Assembly: GCA_032191485.1 (NCBI GenBank)
Contig: JAVDOI010000002.1
Location: 4,783,346-4,847,345 of the forward strand
DNA: 64,000 bases
Direction of reading: 5' to 3'
Origin: Leptoclinus maculatus
Lineage: Eukaryota; Chordata; Actinopteri; Perciformes; Stichaeidae
Shown here: positions 1-12,465 of the stretch, piece after piece
Layout: each line of letters starts with the position of its first letter
Position numbering within the stretch: position 1 is the stretch's first letter
The notes under the pieces: model-generated
What the model saw: the letters and a program-made list of their open reading frames with translations, nothing else
Told to the model about the DNA's origin: nothing
The model's database searches: none
Made by a program: the position numbers and the translations under genes

Positions 1-1979
1 AATGTATTGTGTTAAGGAAAAGCCTGTGCACTTCTCCCGCCCCGCTGCACCTCTTCTCTGGTCAAAGTGTGAATGTCTGAACTACGGTAAACCTAAGCAG
101 GACAGACCACACAAGCACGGTGGATACGCTTTGTCCAACACAGTCAGCCTGAGGCATTTAGCAAAAACTTTGAAGTTTTAAGAGCAAATCCCGCACAGAT
201 AAGAGAAGCCAAAACACACACGGCAATCACATTATGTTGTAGATGAATCCACAGAACAAGTGGTGCAGCTGAAATACATCTAACAGTGTAGTGCCAGGGA
301 AATAAACATCATATCACAGGGTATGACGTGATATTTTGAAAAATGTCGGTGCAACCAGAATAAAGCAAAGACAGCTGTGTCTCACAAACCGACAACTTGG
401 AACCAGACGGAAATTTGATGGTTGATGATACTGACATTTACACTTCACACTAAAACCCGTGCCACTCCTGTAATTCAAACACATACAACTGAGGCACTAG
501 TAGAATACTTGTTTTCATTACATATTCCCACTGTGTAGCTCTACTTTCACTCACACGGCAAATGATCCACGGCGCTCTTTGGATTTTCTGCACCATTAAT
601 CATGGCAACATAATAGTTTATCGGCTAGTGGTGGATCAACATCTGTAAACCACAGAGACACAAAACAGAACCCTCCGTTCAATCAAATGTTGCACATCTC
701 GTCTCAGCCAGGTTTCTGCAAGTATTGTATCCTCTAAAAAGAAAGTAAGGGTGCTTCTGTAAATAAAACCTACATTTATCTTTGTTAAAAAAGGTTCTTC
801 ACTATTAGCTCCGCTCGAATACTTCCAGATCCCCGAATGTTAATTGCTTTCAGACATGACTAACTTGCCTCTCATTCAAGATCATCGTAGCTGAAACATC
901 ATCTTTATGGACTTTAAAACGGCATCCAGATGAAAATTGGCAAAATACATTTTATTCCCGCTTACAGCTGAGTAGACAGTAATTCGGGCCATTTGTTGTG
1001 TTTTGCTGGGAAGCCAAAGCGCAGCCATTATTCATATTTCGACTGATTTAAATCTTAATCATCGGGGCTGAGACAGGCTCTGCATCTATAAATCAGTCGG
1101 GCTGAGTCAGGCAAAGCGGGCGGTTCCTCTTGCTTTTCTCTGAAGTTCGTCTTAAAAAAAAAAAAAAAAAGCGGTCTGGAAGCAGATGATTCTGCCTGAG
1201 CCGCTGCTGAGCCAGTGTGGCAGACATCATTGCTTAGCATGCGCTCCCTCCGCCTTGGCCCTAATTCATTTCTCAGGCCTGTCGCCTCGCTTTTGTGGGA
1301 GCTTCGGGGTCTCCCCTCTGTTCTTTTGGGGGCCACAACCCCCCCATGTGTGAGTTGGTGATACGGGGGCCCCCGGGGGGTCACGGGAAGGGGCCCTCTT
1401 GTTTAAACACAGTTGTGCGCTGTGCCGGCAACCGAGCATTCCTCGGGGCACAAACAGGTGGTAAATTAGGCGGACGGTGACGGATTGCCACCCCGGAGAG
1501 AAAGAAATATGTTTTGTTTATTCAATTTTTGTTTTTCACCGCCGCCGTAGCTACGGAGATGGAGGACACAAAGGGATTATATTCTCGCCTGACACCCTCC
1601 TCTGCACACACGCACCCTCCCTCTCCCTCCCTGCCACTGGGAGGACAATGAATCAAAGCGCCGCGTGTTTGCCGACGCTCCGGGATAGTGCTCAAAGGCA
1701 GACCCCCCCCCCCACACCAGCCTCCCAGGCCACCCCTCTGTGCTCACCCAAGGGTAACAGGTCCCTGATCATTCACTCAGCTGATAACCACAGGGGACAG
1801 GGGCCTCAGCGCGGTAATTAAGCGAGCCCTAATTTCATTAGCCCCTTTGCTTGTTGGTGGCATGCGGTGTCAAGCTGCAGCACACCACCCAAAGACGATA
1901 AACCCAGCTGGAAGTTTGGCGGTGAGGGGAGGCCCCCGGTTGGCAGACATTGTGCGAGTGCAGGATCATCTCACACTCA

Positions 1980-1983
<4 letters not shown>

Positions 1984-2023
<40 letters not shown>
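1984..2023. repeat. (CT)n microsatellite
   Basis: About 20 uninterrupted CT units inside the ntn1 intron. It creates spurious Ser-Leu and Arg-Glu repeat open frames on both strands. Confidence 0.95.
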
Positions 2024-2026
<3 letters not shown>

Positions 2027-3589
2027 AACCGTCTCACCAAACAGTGTCAGCGTGCACCAATTCATAATAGATTTGTTGTGCTCTCAGTGTCTCTCTCCGG
2101 TGTCCATTTAGCTCAACACCGAGTGGCGTGGATTTGTGTGTGTTTCGATACGCTGCGCAGACTGTGAACGCACTCGAGACAGAGAGAGAGAGAGAGAAAG
2201 GAGAAAGAGGCCGACGCGGACAGAGAGTCTGGACGCTGTAACCGAGTCTCCTCGGCTCTGGAGAGGAGAGCGCTATCTCCGCCGGATTCTCACGCTGCGG
2301 AGTTGGATGGGGCTCTGGGAGCAGAACCCCGGACAGCTCATGAGGTCGGAAACACATCCCGATTCTCCTGGAACTTTTTCTGTGGCTGGGAAGACAAATA
2401 GCGGGCTCCCCCCCTCCCCCTCGCACACCCTTTATGTGTCTGGATGAAGGAGAGGGGTCTGCGCTGAATGGCAGGGCTGTGAGAGCTCGCTCTACTCGAG
2501 CCCAACAAACCTTCTTTCTTCTGAAATCGTGTGCAATTTGCTCACACCGTGCATTGACACACATACTCAAACACCCCACTCCTCCGGTTCTTGGCAGTGA
2601 CGGGGGACGACCGATGCTGAAAGTGATCATGTTCAGCCAGAGAGGCCGAGGAAAAGGCTAACTTAACCGAGCAATCTGAAGGCGAAAATGAGAAGGAAGG
2701 ATATTGTCATGACAAAAGTATGTTGTAAGGTGTGATCCTTGTGTGGAGAACAAAAACCACAGATATTGCTTCGACAGATGAATAGTATAAATAAAAGATA
2801 TGGTCCACATCCAACTGATTGTCACTCGAGTCTTTCCCATCACCGAATCCAATCTTCAGATTCGACTCGTTCTCACAGTCGTGGGCGAATTCCCACATGC
2901 ACACTTAGGCGTTAATAGCACATTCCGAGCTAAACCCACGGGGTGAAGCACTTCACCTCGAGCACAGATTAGCTCCATCGCTGCCGAGCCGATTACCTCT
3001 TGTTGCAGTCGCAGCGATGAGGTAATAGCTGCTCTGTCTGACGGAGAAGCGGTGCAGGCGACCCTCTGCGAAGGAAGATTTACTAATTTTCTGGTATGAA
3101 GCTATCGGTAACAAGTGGCGTTCCAATAGTTACCAGGTTTGGCTTGATTTGGCCTGCGGTGGTCGGTGTTCTGATGCTCAGAGTCTAACACCTAATAGAC
3201 CGATTGGAAGGGATTTGTTTCAGATGTTTTATTGTTAGCAGATGTGGCAATTTTTGTACAGTAAAAAAAACCAACTTCTTTGGCCGTTTATGTTTGCAAT
3301 AAAGAACCTAATATCAACGTCTTCCTCCTCAAACTGAGCCTGGCCACCTGAAGGAAAAGTGTTTTTCTGCCGCTGTAATGAAAGCGTGCTCTCCGATGTT
3401 CTCGGCCATGAACCTTTGTGTTTGCACCCGGAGCGCTATGGCAACCGTAATAGGGAGTATGCTCGGGATCACAAGGAAAGGTCGAAGGTCAGCGAAGTCG
3501 GCGAATTCTGGGTCACGTTCATACGGGAGGTTTTTGCTGGACCTTTTATACAACGCTGTATAAAAGTGTTGTGCAACTGTCTGCTGTTA

Positions 3590-3668
3590 TGGTTTATTCC
3601 AGTGGTTCACAAACGTCTTTTGTTCGTCATACTCCAAAGTATTTTAACACTATTACCTTTATTAAAAT
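3590..3668. repeat. possible end of a dispersed hAT-like fish repeat
   Basis: The text reads 'ttccagtggttcacaaacg' followed by an AT-rich tail. From general knowledge of fish genomes this resembles the terminus of a common non-autonomous DNA transposon ('ccagtggttctcaaac'). Only one end is recognisable, no target duplication was found, and the call rests on memory of the family. Confidence 0.25.
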
Positions 3669-3950
3669 AGATGTTATGATAAATCTGTCAATGTTTTAGC
3701 ATCGATTTAGTTTGCTTTAGTACTACTGCCACTTGAAATCACAAAACTCTTTTTATTGGTTAATTGGTTGCACGAAAAAGGAAGTCTTGGCTGGGGTATA
3801 TGAGGCTAATCCATCATCAGACCGATAGCCGATGGGGCCTGAGATTGACCCAGGGGTACAAGGGGAACAAGTATGTTTGGGTATCACTAGACAATGATAT
3901 GTCCATGTAGGTGGTTTAACCCCGGCTTCTTCTCTCTTCTCTTCCACCAG

Positions 3951-4270
3951 CTGTCCAAGTGCACGTGCTGAAAGGAGACAAGGCGGGCGAGTGGTGGAAG
4001 TTCACCGTCAACATCATTTCCGTCTACAAACAAGGCGAGCACCGCATCCGCCGCGGCGACCAGCTGCTGTGGGTGCGCGCCAAGGACGTGGCCTGCAAAT
4101 GCCCCAAGATCAAGCCCGGGAGGAAGTACCTGCTCCTGGGTACGGACGACGATTCCCCCGGGCAGGGCGGCGTGGTGGCGGACAAGGGGAGCCTGCTCAT
4201 CCCTTGGAAGGACCTGTGGGGCCGCCGGCTGAGGAAGTTCCAGCAACGCGACAAGAGGGGAAAGTGCTAA
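3951..4270 (+). CDS. ntn1: netrin-1, last coding exon (C-terminal NTR domain)
   Basis: Terminal exon of a netrin, a secreted laminin-related guidance cue that acts through DCC/neogenin and UNC5 receptors. The exon opens in phase 2 after a CAG acceptor: 'ct' completes a codon, giving AVQVHVLKGDKAGEWWKF. It then encodes most of the NTR/C345C module: VNIISVYKQGEHRIRRGDQ, the ACKCPKIKPGRKYLLLG cysteine motif, and a basic tail RRLRKFQQRDKRGKC before TAA at 4268-4270. All of this matches vertebrate netrin-1 closely. The basic C-terminus is the heparin-binding part in the family. The protein stops at GKC, whereas mammalian netrin-1 has a few more basic residues. The exon is strongly GC-rich at third positions compared with its flanks. 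Upstream exons (signal peptide, laminin N, EGF-like) lie outside the window. netrin-2/3 is less likely because of sequence and because usp43 lies nearby, as it does near NTN1 in mammals. Confidence 0.93.
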
Positions 4271-5066
4271 AAGTTGCTGGAGGGGAGCGAGAGATTGAAG
4301 GGATGAAGGGAGAGCTGGAGGGAGGAGGTGGAGGCGAAACGGCGTCTCCGCTGGGATGAATGCGAGGAGGAGGAGAGGATGAATGTAAAAAAATAAAAAA
4401 TAAACTGGAAGAATAACAAGATAGAAAGACACAGGTGAAAAGTAGAGGAGATGGGGGAATGACTGAGTGCTGCTGCTCTGAGTTGGAGCGAAGAGATTAG
4501 TGTTTTTTTTGTTTTTGTTTTTTAGGAACATTTTGTGAAGGAGCTCGTTCTACAGTTGTTCTGTTTCTGTTCGTCTTTGGAGGTTCGTTTTGTCGTGTAA
4601 TTGCAGAGTTTGCACCTAATGTTGCAGATACGTCACACCCTGACTATTTTACCCATGATGCCGTTGTTGTTGTTTTTTAAAAAGTCCCTTTAGTGAGTTG
4701 TTTTAAAGAGCAATGCATCTACTGTATCACTCTTTTTTTTGTATTTTAAGAGGATCTATCTCCACTGTGCCGTGTAAAGCATCGTCTAGTTGAATGAAGA
4801 GACTTTTTTTCGTGGCGTTGAGGGACTCCACTCGTGTATTATAAGTTGCTCCTGTAACCTGCCAACCTTTGGATAAACTCTGTCAACAGCTAAAAAGTGA
4901 AAAAAAAAATTGTGGATTTACTCTGTGGGAAACATAATCGGTGCCATCTTCCCTGCTGACAAGCGAGGGTCGACCTCAGAGAAACAACTTGGGTGTCGCG
5001 GGAACAAATCGCCATCTGACCCTCTGCTCACTCTGCAGTATTGATCCCGTCTCTGCTCTGCGCTTA

Positions 5067-5114
5067 TCGATATATATATATATATATATATATCGATATA
5101 TATATATATATATC
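5067..5114. repeat. (AT)n palindrome with embedded TATCGATA
   Basis: An alternating AT tract interrupted by two ATCGAT boxes. The whole 48 bp is near-perfectly self-complementary and could form a cruciform or, if transcribed in the ntn1 3' UTR, an RNA hairpin. Confidence 0.85.
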
Positions 5115-5944
5115 AACAGTATGTTGATGCATGTAAAGTAACCATACGTGCGTACGTAGACAGTATTCTTAGTAGATGATGCCGTAGTATCGGCTAGATG
5201 TAGAGTAGACGTGTCAACCATGCACTTATTTTAGTTTTAGAACATATGAGATATGTTCACAAAGAAAATAAATCCCATTCTGTAACATATGATGCACACA
5301 AAAAAAACAACAACTGTATAGTTCAAACCCTGCTTGCCTCACTGATGAGGCAACTACAGTTAAGAATAGCGTTTATTCTCTAATAAAGGCCTAAATGTAA
5401 GTCGGACGTCCCAAACATTTGCAAATGAGAGAACAGATGAAGAGAAGCATCTCACTTTGTCTAAAAAAAAGAAGAAAAAAAAAGAAAAGAAGAGAATACC
5501 GACCTATCAAGCAACACAGACTCAACGCATGCTCACCATTTACTGTAGCTGACTGCTAGCTAACAATGATTGTGAATTATGTACACATTTGATTTGTACA
5601 CAGTATTCAATGTTGTGGGCGGATAACCTGTGGAGTGATGAAATATCACAGATGTTTATTGTGCCGCGTCAAATGTTCCCTCAGAGCGACCTCTCTGAGG
5701 ACTGGACTCCACTATCAAGACTTGGTACTCAACATAAAGGCACGACCGATTGTCTGCGTGTTATATAGCTGTATAGTATTACTTTTTTTTATTATTTTAT
5801 GGTAAACATTAACTAGATCTATCTCCATGTGAACTTAACCAGAGTTTTTAAATACTAGAGGCTTAATAAATGACAGACGGATAAATGAATGTCGGAGAAA
5901 TGTCTCATGTTTACGTGAGAACCCAGAGGATCACACTATGACTC

Positions 5945-6100
5945 GGTTTACGCACACACACAGTACAGAAACACACACACACACACACACACACAGTACA
6001 GAAACACACACACACACACAGTACAGAAACACACACACACAATACAGAAACACACACACAGTACAGAAACACACACATACAGAAACACACACACATGGAC
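5945..6100. repeat. CA-rich minisatellite with AGTACAGAA spacers
   Basis: Blocks of (CA)n are separated by about six copies of a 'agtacagaaac' or 'atacagaaac' spacer. This is a compound minisatellite built on a microsatellite. The cysteine/valine-rich frames on the minus strand here are artefacts of the repeat. Confidence 0.85.
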
Positions 6101-8134
6101 ACACAAATACAAGGGTACACCTCAGTACTCTGTGCATCACACTGTATGTATTTGAAAACTACGCACTTATAGTCTCTGCCAACACATCTGTACCGACCAC
6201 CAGACCCCATGAATATTATACCTGAATAATTATCTGCTCGTGTTTATACCTCGGCTTGTAAATGTTGTTTAGCAGTGTCCATTGCAAATGGTTGTGTAAT
6301 GTCTTGTAATACTAATATATTATGTTTATCACAAATGAATATATTTAATGACACATGAGAACAATGTGGCTTTTGTGGTTTTTACGTTTATTTTTTACTT
6401 TTTTTTGCATTGAATTGTAGACGGCTGTGATGAAAAGTATTGATACGTGTTTGGCTATTGAACAGCCTGATAGAACTGAAAATTAATTCATCTGAAATAA
6501 AGCTGTGTAAACAAAAAACAACAAAACACTGAGGATGATCCCAGCTGAACTGACTTTCTTTTAATTCTTCCCCTCTTTTGAATCAAAGAGTAATTATTTT
6601 CACTGAAAAACATCACAAGCAGACATTTAAACTACTGTGATTCTACATTTACTCAGAACAATGTGCTGCAGTACAATGTTTAATCAGTTGTTATGGTTTG
6701 TAATTGTAGAAGCCAACAGCATAAGAAATAGTTTACCCTACAAATTCATTTTAATTTCTTAAAGATAATAAACTAGAGAAAAGCCCACCAACTTTAGATT
6801 AGTGTCACATTATTTATTGAATACAGGGTATTAATTCAATACTTATTGGGTACATATAGAGTATGTTAAGAGTTAAGAGTTAGGGGATAAGAGGGTAACA
6901 ATTTAGTGTTTTAAAAGGACTAAGAGGGATAAATTAACCTTTTTAAATGACTGAGAACCTATTTAATAATTACAGGGTGCCGTAATATTATTACTGGGCA
7001 AGAAAAGTGGGCAAAACAAGTCTATATTGAACACCTAAAATGTGTGCCTTTAAAGCAATAGCCATGAAACGGTTCCATTTATGATTCTAAAATGATGGGG
7101 AACAGTAATGTAGTTTTGGGGTTCAATCCGAGATCCATCCAACAATTAAAACCAATATGAACCAATATGAGCTTTAATATCCCGTCACATCATCAGATCA
7201 TCAACAATTAAGGAGCCAATTACATATATGTCCACCCTCAAACAAACAAAGAATACTGTGGCCAGCGATTAGTAAATTCCAGTAAATGTCAGTTTTCTCC
7301 AAGTTTTAAATTTTTTTGGGGAAGTTTTAAGAGCTACAGCGAAGCTGATGGCTGATTACTAAAATCAAGACAAAGCATTGACAATGTGTGAGAAAGCTCT
7401 TTCATCACTGTGGAGGTCTGGGGGGGAGGTGGGCTGCACAATAAAGCGATAGTTTTAGTGTATATACATACAGGGTATGTTAACATGTATAATGTGTAAC
7501 TCAAAGTGTCACACAGTTTGACATACAGGAGCCAATGTGACAGGACACAGATTAACATTGATTTATTATTACATTTTTGAACACTTTTACGCAAGATGCA
7601 ACAATAATGGTGGAAACTGTGGAAAGAATTATTATTATTATGCCTTCCTAATGTTGATATTCATTTTTTACAACCTCAGGAAAATGTGTGAATTCTCTGA
7701 GGGGAATGTTGTCAGCGTGACATAAAAAAGAAAAGAAAATTGAAGCCAACAGTTAAGCAAGTAAATTAATTAAAATAATTTCTGCCAAAGAACGTCAGCG
7801 ACGTCCTGCAGGAGCGGATCGTCACGTTGTGTTGGATCCCGTGCCTCTGTCAACTTCACAGACAATAAGCACCGATCGCTGTGATGCAGGCATGTTGCTG
7901 AAAGGGTGATATCACCGACGCGTCTGATCCAAACCGCAGATGTTATTGTTGTAGCTGGGAGGGGTTTGGCGTCAGTGGAAACCCCTTAACTTATCCCTGA
8001 GGGAGCTTCACACGAAAAAAAAACACACACAACTCTGAACCAGCTCCAAACGAGCGTCCATCTGTCTTGGCTAGAAGACAGCGTATTGATATACTGCTCC
8101 CGCAATGCCCGGTGCAGATCGCTCCAAAGGAGGA

Positions 8135-8157
8135 GGGGGGGGGGGGGGGGGGGGGGG
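8135..8157. repeat. poly-G tract, 23 nt
   Basis: An uninterrupted G homopolymer. The length may be unreliable because long G runs are prone to sequencing error. Confidence 0.9.
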
Positions 8158-8482
8158 CGACCGATTATACAGTCACTAAATTTAAACTGTGTTCTCCATT
8201 AATAGAAAAAGGCCACCAGGGTTACAGGCCGTAAAAACCTCTCCAACTATCGGTAGATGGCGAGGAGGAAGAGGCCGGAGGATGGATGTTGAACGTGCCT
8301 GTTCGGGTTCCCCTGGGTTCCCCTGGGTTCCCCTGGCCTCTCCGACAGTGACATCATAGTGTCATTCAGATCCGGCAAGACAGGAACAATTTCACCTCAG
8401 CTTTTTAAGCCGACTGTTGCACAAGCTCTCTGCGATTCCTCTCGTGACTTTGGGTCGGGATGGGAGAGTTGAAAAGAGATCT

Positions 8483-8483
<1 letters not shown>

Positions 8484-8519
<36 letters not shown>

Positions 8520-8560
8520 GGGGGGGGGGGGTGTGTGTGTGTGTGTGTGGGTGTGTGTGT
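8484..8560. repeat. compound (GT)n-(G)n-(GT)n tract
   Basis: A GT microsatellite runs into about 15 G and then back into GT units. Purine/pyrimidine alternation and G runs make it a candidate for Z-DNA and quadruplex structure. Confidence 0.9.
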
Positions 8561-9583
8561 CAAACTTCCCGCTCAGTGTGTGAAAAGATGAAGCTGGAAC
8601 AACAAACACGAAGACACGATACGACCCCGAAGCTTTTGGCCTCCGTACGCGATCAAAAGTGAGACCCGAATGCGAGGGGGGGGGGTCAGGTATCCATCAG
8701 CGGGCAGCAACTTGGAACTTTCCACACAGAGGAGTCCCTCCGGTCGCGCCGCCGCCCCGCCATTGTCTCCCTGTTCACAGGGAGCGCACTCCTCGGAAAG
8801 TCGGGCCGAGGTTGTCCTGTAGCCGCGGAGGCAGGGCGGCCCTCCGCCCTCCGCCCTCCGCTCGTATGCTGAGCTGACAGCTGGCGGGAAAACGGAAACA
8901 TATAGAGTGAAACTTCCACGACACATATTCTATCTGTGTCTGCTGGTGAGGACAGGGTGGAAAAAAAGACTGAGTTATTTGTCAGATTGAGCCCGTAAAA
9001 AAAAACACTTGGAGGATCAGAATTTATTGCCTTTTCCTTATTGTTTCTTGCCCCCTTGGTTTTCCCCAAAAGGTAAGCGTTAAGTGTTACGAGACCGCTG
9101 CGGCTGTGTGCATAGTTGAAACAACATCGCATCGGGGAATATGTGACTTCCATGCGTTTAGCTGCGTTTTTATGACTCTGCAGGGACATTTAGTGCGCCG
9201 ACGACCCGAGTGGGCTCAAATCACAACTTTCAAAAACCCTGCTTCAGAAACCTTCTGCGCCTATAGGATTCCTTCAGTCTGGTAAGATTTCTTACAGCAC
9301 AAAATTGGTCTAAAACCATAAATCTATGGACAAATCTCTAGCTCCTTAAAAAGGTGTATGGAGAGAAATGACCACCGTGGTGGGACAGGATCACAAGCAG
9401 CCTAATCCCATTCACACATCCGATAGAGCCTTCCACGGGAGGGGAAGAGAGGAAACGGGAGGTATTCAAATAGTCCGATAACAATCTAATTAGCAGGTAA
9501 TTACAGTGTATTGAGGAGGCATCCATTGACTGCAGTGTAACCGAACAATGTTTTAATGACTATGATTGGTGTTGTATTACACA

Positions 9584-9605
9584 GGGGGGGGGGGGGGGGG
9601 GGGGG
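9584..9605. repeat. poly-G tract, 22 nt
   Basis: An uninterrupted G homopolymer in intergenic sequence. Confidence 0.9.
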
Positions 9606-10184
9606 AACTAATTATTGAGAGCTACACAAATGAGGTTTTTTTTTTGGGAGAGAGCTGAGAGGCCTGTGATACTTAAGTGGATTAGTTGTTCGGGAAGAAG
9701 GAGGAACACCAGAGGGGATCACAGCAGGGACTGATTTGCATTACCCAGCAGCCACGGACCTTTAGCGCCACCATTTCTAGTCTCAATTCACGGATGAGCT
9801 CGGCACCTCGGGGGGTGGAGGGGGGGTTCATCCGACGTTTCTTCGCGAGTGCCACCACATTTTCACTTCAGTCAGGGAGGCTCGACCGTTTCAATCAAGT
9901 TCCAGTCGGATTTTGAAGTCTGATTTTATGCATGAGATCTCTACTGCCGCCACTTCAGCTGGAAAACTCTACGCAATCGAGGCCTTTTGTTTTTTTTCCT
10001 GAAACCCACTTGAACCCCCTGCTCCTTCGTCTTAACCCGCCGTAAAAACTATAGAGCCACACCACAGATGCCGTTTTGTTTGCTCCTAAGCACCCGACTA
10101 AACAGGGAACAATATAACACTGTGTTTTCTCAGCTGACTAAATGTATTTCCAGGCTCTGTTTTTCTTTGCGTCACGTGAGGAGC

Positions 10185-10207
10185 GGGGGGGGGGGGGGGG
10201 GGGGGGG
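10185..10207. repeat. poly-G tract, 23 nt
   Basis: An uninterrupted G homopolymer. It produces the poly-glycine stretch of a spurious 262-codon open frame. Confidence 0.9.
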
Positions 10208-10483
10208 AGCACGAGCGCATCGTTCCCAAATGATTCATGCAAAATGTGCGCCACGATCGCCATCAACTAAACCAATCGATGCCGTCAAAATAAACCTCAG
10301 GAATTTGGCTTTTTGTGGAGACACCGACGCGCTTCCCGGCTACGTGTTTTTCACACGTCACCCACGTCCTCCATCTCTTCTGCTTCCCAGCCTTCATTCA
10401 GCAGAGCGGGGCTCCGTGGAAACAAAGAGTGAAGCACCTTTGGAGAAGGAAGCAGGGCCTAAAGAGGTACTTGATATCAGCCC

Positions 10484-10545
10484 ACCACACACACAAACAC
10501 ACACACAAACACACACACACACACACACACATACATATATATACA
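10484..10545. repeat. (CA)n / (AT)n microsatellite
   Basis: CA repeats with AAAC interruptions pass into 'atacatatatatac'. Simple sequence only. Confidence 0.9.
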
Positions 10546-12354
10546 CGGGCAAAAACACACCCACGAATAAAACATACATGTGCACACACAACTTCAGCCC
10601 CCCCCACCACCCACCTCTTCACTTACTCATTCACTCTCTCCCAAACTGCCTCTCCATTTCTCGCTTCCTTGCAATGTGCATGGTTCAAAAGCTGGATTTC
10701 TGGCTTACTAGATTGGAGCACAAAGGCTCTTCTCACGCATCCCGGAGAAGCCCCACTAGAGAGGCCTCCGTCCCATCCTGGATAGGAGAGCGCACACAGA
10801 CAGAGTTAGTCCTCTTTTTTTTTTTTTTCCTCATTACCATTTCCATACAGGATTAAGCCACTTGGCTTTTGGATGGTGTGGACTATATTTTTACCCCATC
10901 CCAGGCACCCCCCCAACCCCCCTCTCCCAACTGCATTCTCAAGGGCCAAGTTAAACGATCAGTAGGACCATCAGCTCATAAACCAGCTCTTTTAAACGTC
11001 CATTCACGCACGCTGGCGGCCCCGGAGAGGTTGCCGGAGTGGATGGATCTCGTCGGAGTCTGCGCCGTGAGGGGAGTCCTTCAGTCGCCTCACAGTAGTG
11101 CCCTGTTTTCAGCCTCCAGGCTTTAACGGGGACAAGAGGACACCAAACAAAGTTTAACAGACTACTAAAGAGCAGTTCCACATTTTATTTGCCGTTTTAA
11201 ATGCGACTCCAAAGTCGCAGTCTTTAAGATGTTCATTAAGTCAAACACTGTTTCTGGTCTGGATTTTATTTTAGCAATAGCCCTTCAATGTATTTACACC
11301 GTGATTATCTCATTCTCTATTGTTAGTGGCGGAGTTTGCCGTTCCCCACTGGATTTAAATTGCCTATTTATCATGATCAATGCAGCATGTGTTAGCGTTT
11401 CATTGATATGAGCCTCACTGTTTCCTGTTCACTCTCCTCCGCCGGCTATAATATCAATGAAACTTAAGATGATTATTAACGCTGTGATTTGTCTTTATTC
11501 ATGTAAAAACACATGAAGGATGTAAAAATGATTATTGTAAATGGATGTAAGTTGTTTTTATCATGATAGAAGAAATCAGATAAAAGAGACGGAGAGGCGT
11601 GCGGAAATCTGGAATTTTCCTCCTCGCTGCTCGGCTGCATCCCACTTTCCTTTCTCTCCTCCACCCTCCCTTCCTTCCTTCCTCCTCATCCGAATACATT
11701 AATATCTGAAAGTGTTGGCTCGGACCAAAAATACTCATGGGCTGAACAAAGTGCAGAGTGACTTCAGGGTCTGGGATCTTCAAATAAACCCTGCCTGGGT
11801 GTCATGGGGACCAGGAAGTGGAATTAACTGCTATATTAGCTGACCTTCATCTTGTTGTTTGTCCCAACCTGCCTGGCTGGGCCCCGGCCTGGCCCGTAAC
11901 CACGGCCTCCGGGCCCAACAATGCGGGCATTTCCCTCGGCGAAAAAACACAGGCCTCGGGGGTTTACTGAGCAAACAAGATGAGCTCTGCCAAACACTCC
12001 CTCGCTCCCACATCTCACAATCGCTTTTTTTTTTTTCCTATCGCCATTTTTTCCCCTTCTTCTTTGCTCTCGTCCATCCACGGAGCTCTGAGAAGCTTCC
12101 AGACAGTACTGGGTCGAGTGTGAGACAGAAATGTAGGAAAACAGAGCGCTGACCTATGTCCAGATTTAGTGTTCGTGTTGACGAGGCGGACCCATAACTC
12201 TCTGGACGTCTCGCTTTAGCTCCCAGAGAGAGGCGATGTAACACTTCTACAAAATTTGCGCAACCACAAGTTGTGTAAATCTTATGTAGATATGCGTGTT
12301 TTTAAGGGATCAAATATCCTCAAAGTTAAATGTTTCCACTTTTGAATGTCTGTA

Positions 12355-12465
12355 CTTTTAATATGATGCTACAGCCAGCAGCCAGTTAGCTTAGCTTAGC
12401 ACGAAGCCTGGAAACAAGGGGAGACCGCCAGCCTGGCTCGGTCTCAAGCTAACACTACCAGCACT
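12355..12465 (+). mobile_element. fragment of palindromic 'gttagcttagc' MITE family
   Basis: The text 'cagccagcagccagttagct' followed by 'tagcacgaagcctggaaac' recurs at 60268 in this window and in inverted form at about 60515 and 61010. The recurrence within the window shows it is a dispersed repeat. I recall this core as a very common fish repeat, but the class name would need a repeat library. Confidence 0.6.

Larger units (their letters stand above)
1..3950 (+). other. ntn1: 3' part of a large ntn1 intron
   Basis: This stretch ends in a pyrimidine-rich tract and CAG directly before the netrin NTR exon, so it is the 3' part of the intron preceding the last coding exon. I looked for other netrin exons (laminin EGF-like or linker) and saw none. 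It holds a poly-A run near 1153-1170, a (CT)n run at 1984-2023, a GA-rich stretch near 2180-2200 and GC-rich blocks around 1260-1480 and 2200-2640. The open frames there come from base composition and repeats and do not look like protein. Confidence 0.75.
4271..6520 (+). other. ntn1: probable ntn1 3' UTR
   Basis: This AT-rich sequence follows the ntn1 stop directly. It contains T-rich and TGTAAAT-like stretches and several AATAAA hexamers. The best-placed terminal signal is AATAAA at 6496-6501 in 'tgaaataaagctgtgtaaac', followed by an A-rich stretch. Earlier hexamers (near 4400, 5268 and 5868) could give shorter isoforms. The 3' boundary is inferred and not seen directly; long 3' UTRs are usual for netrin-1. 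The stretch also carries an AT palindrome and a CA-rich minisatellite. Confidence 0.55.
6521..12350. other. intergenic region, no gene recognised
   Basis: No exon-like homology was found. Content seen: AT-rich sequence to about 7800, three triplicated GGGTTCCCCT units at 8307-8336, several poly-G and dinucleotide tracts, a GC-rich patch at 8640-8880, and an AT-rich, homeodomain-site-rich block at 11160-11480 that could be a regulatory element. Long open frames at 10068-10856 and 8686-9189 cross simple repeats and lack any recognisable domain. Confidence 0.6.

Noticed and set aside
5945..6100. CA/AGTACAGAA array considered as a CRISPR-like repeat-spacer structure
   Set aside because: Spacers are themselves repeats, units are short and irregular, and the genome is a vertebrate.
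10068..10856. 262-codon open frame
   Set aside because: It runs through a poly-G tract and a CA repeat; the protein is poly-Gly and Thr-His artefact with no domain.
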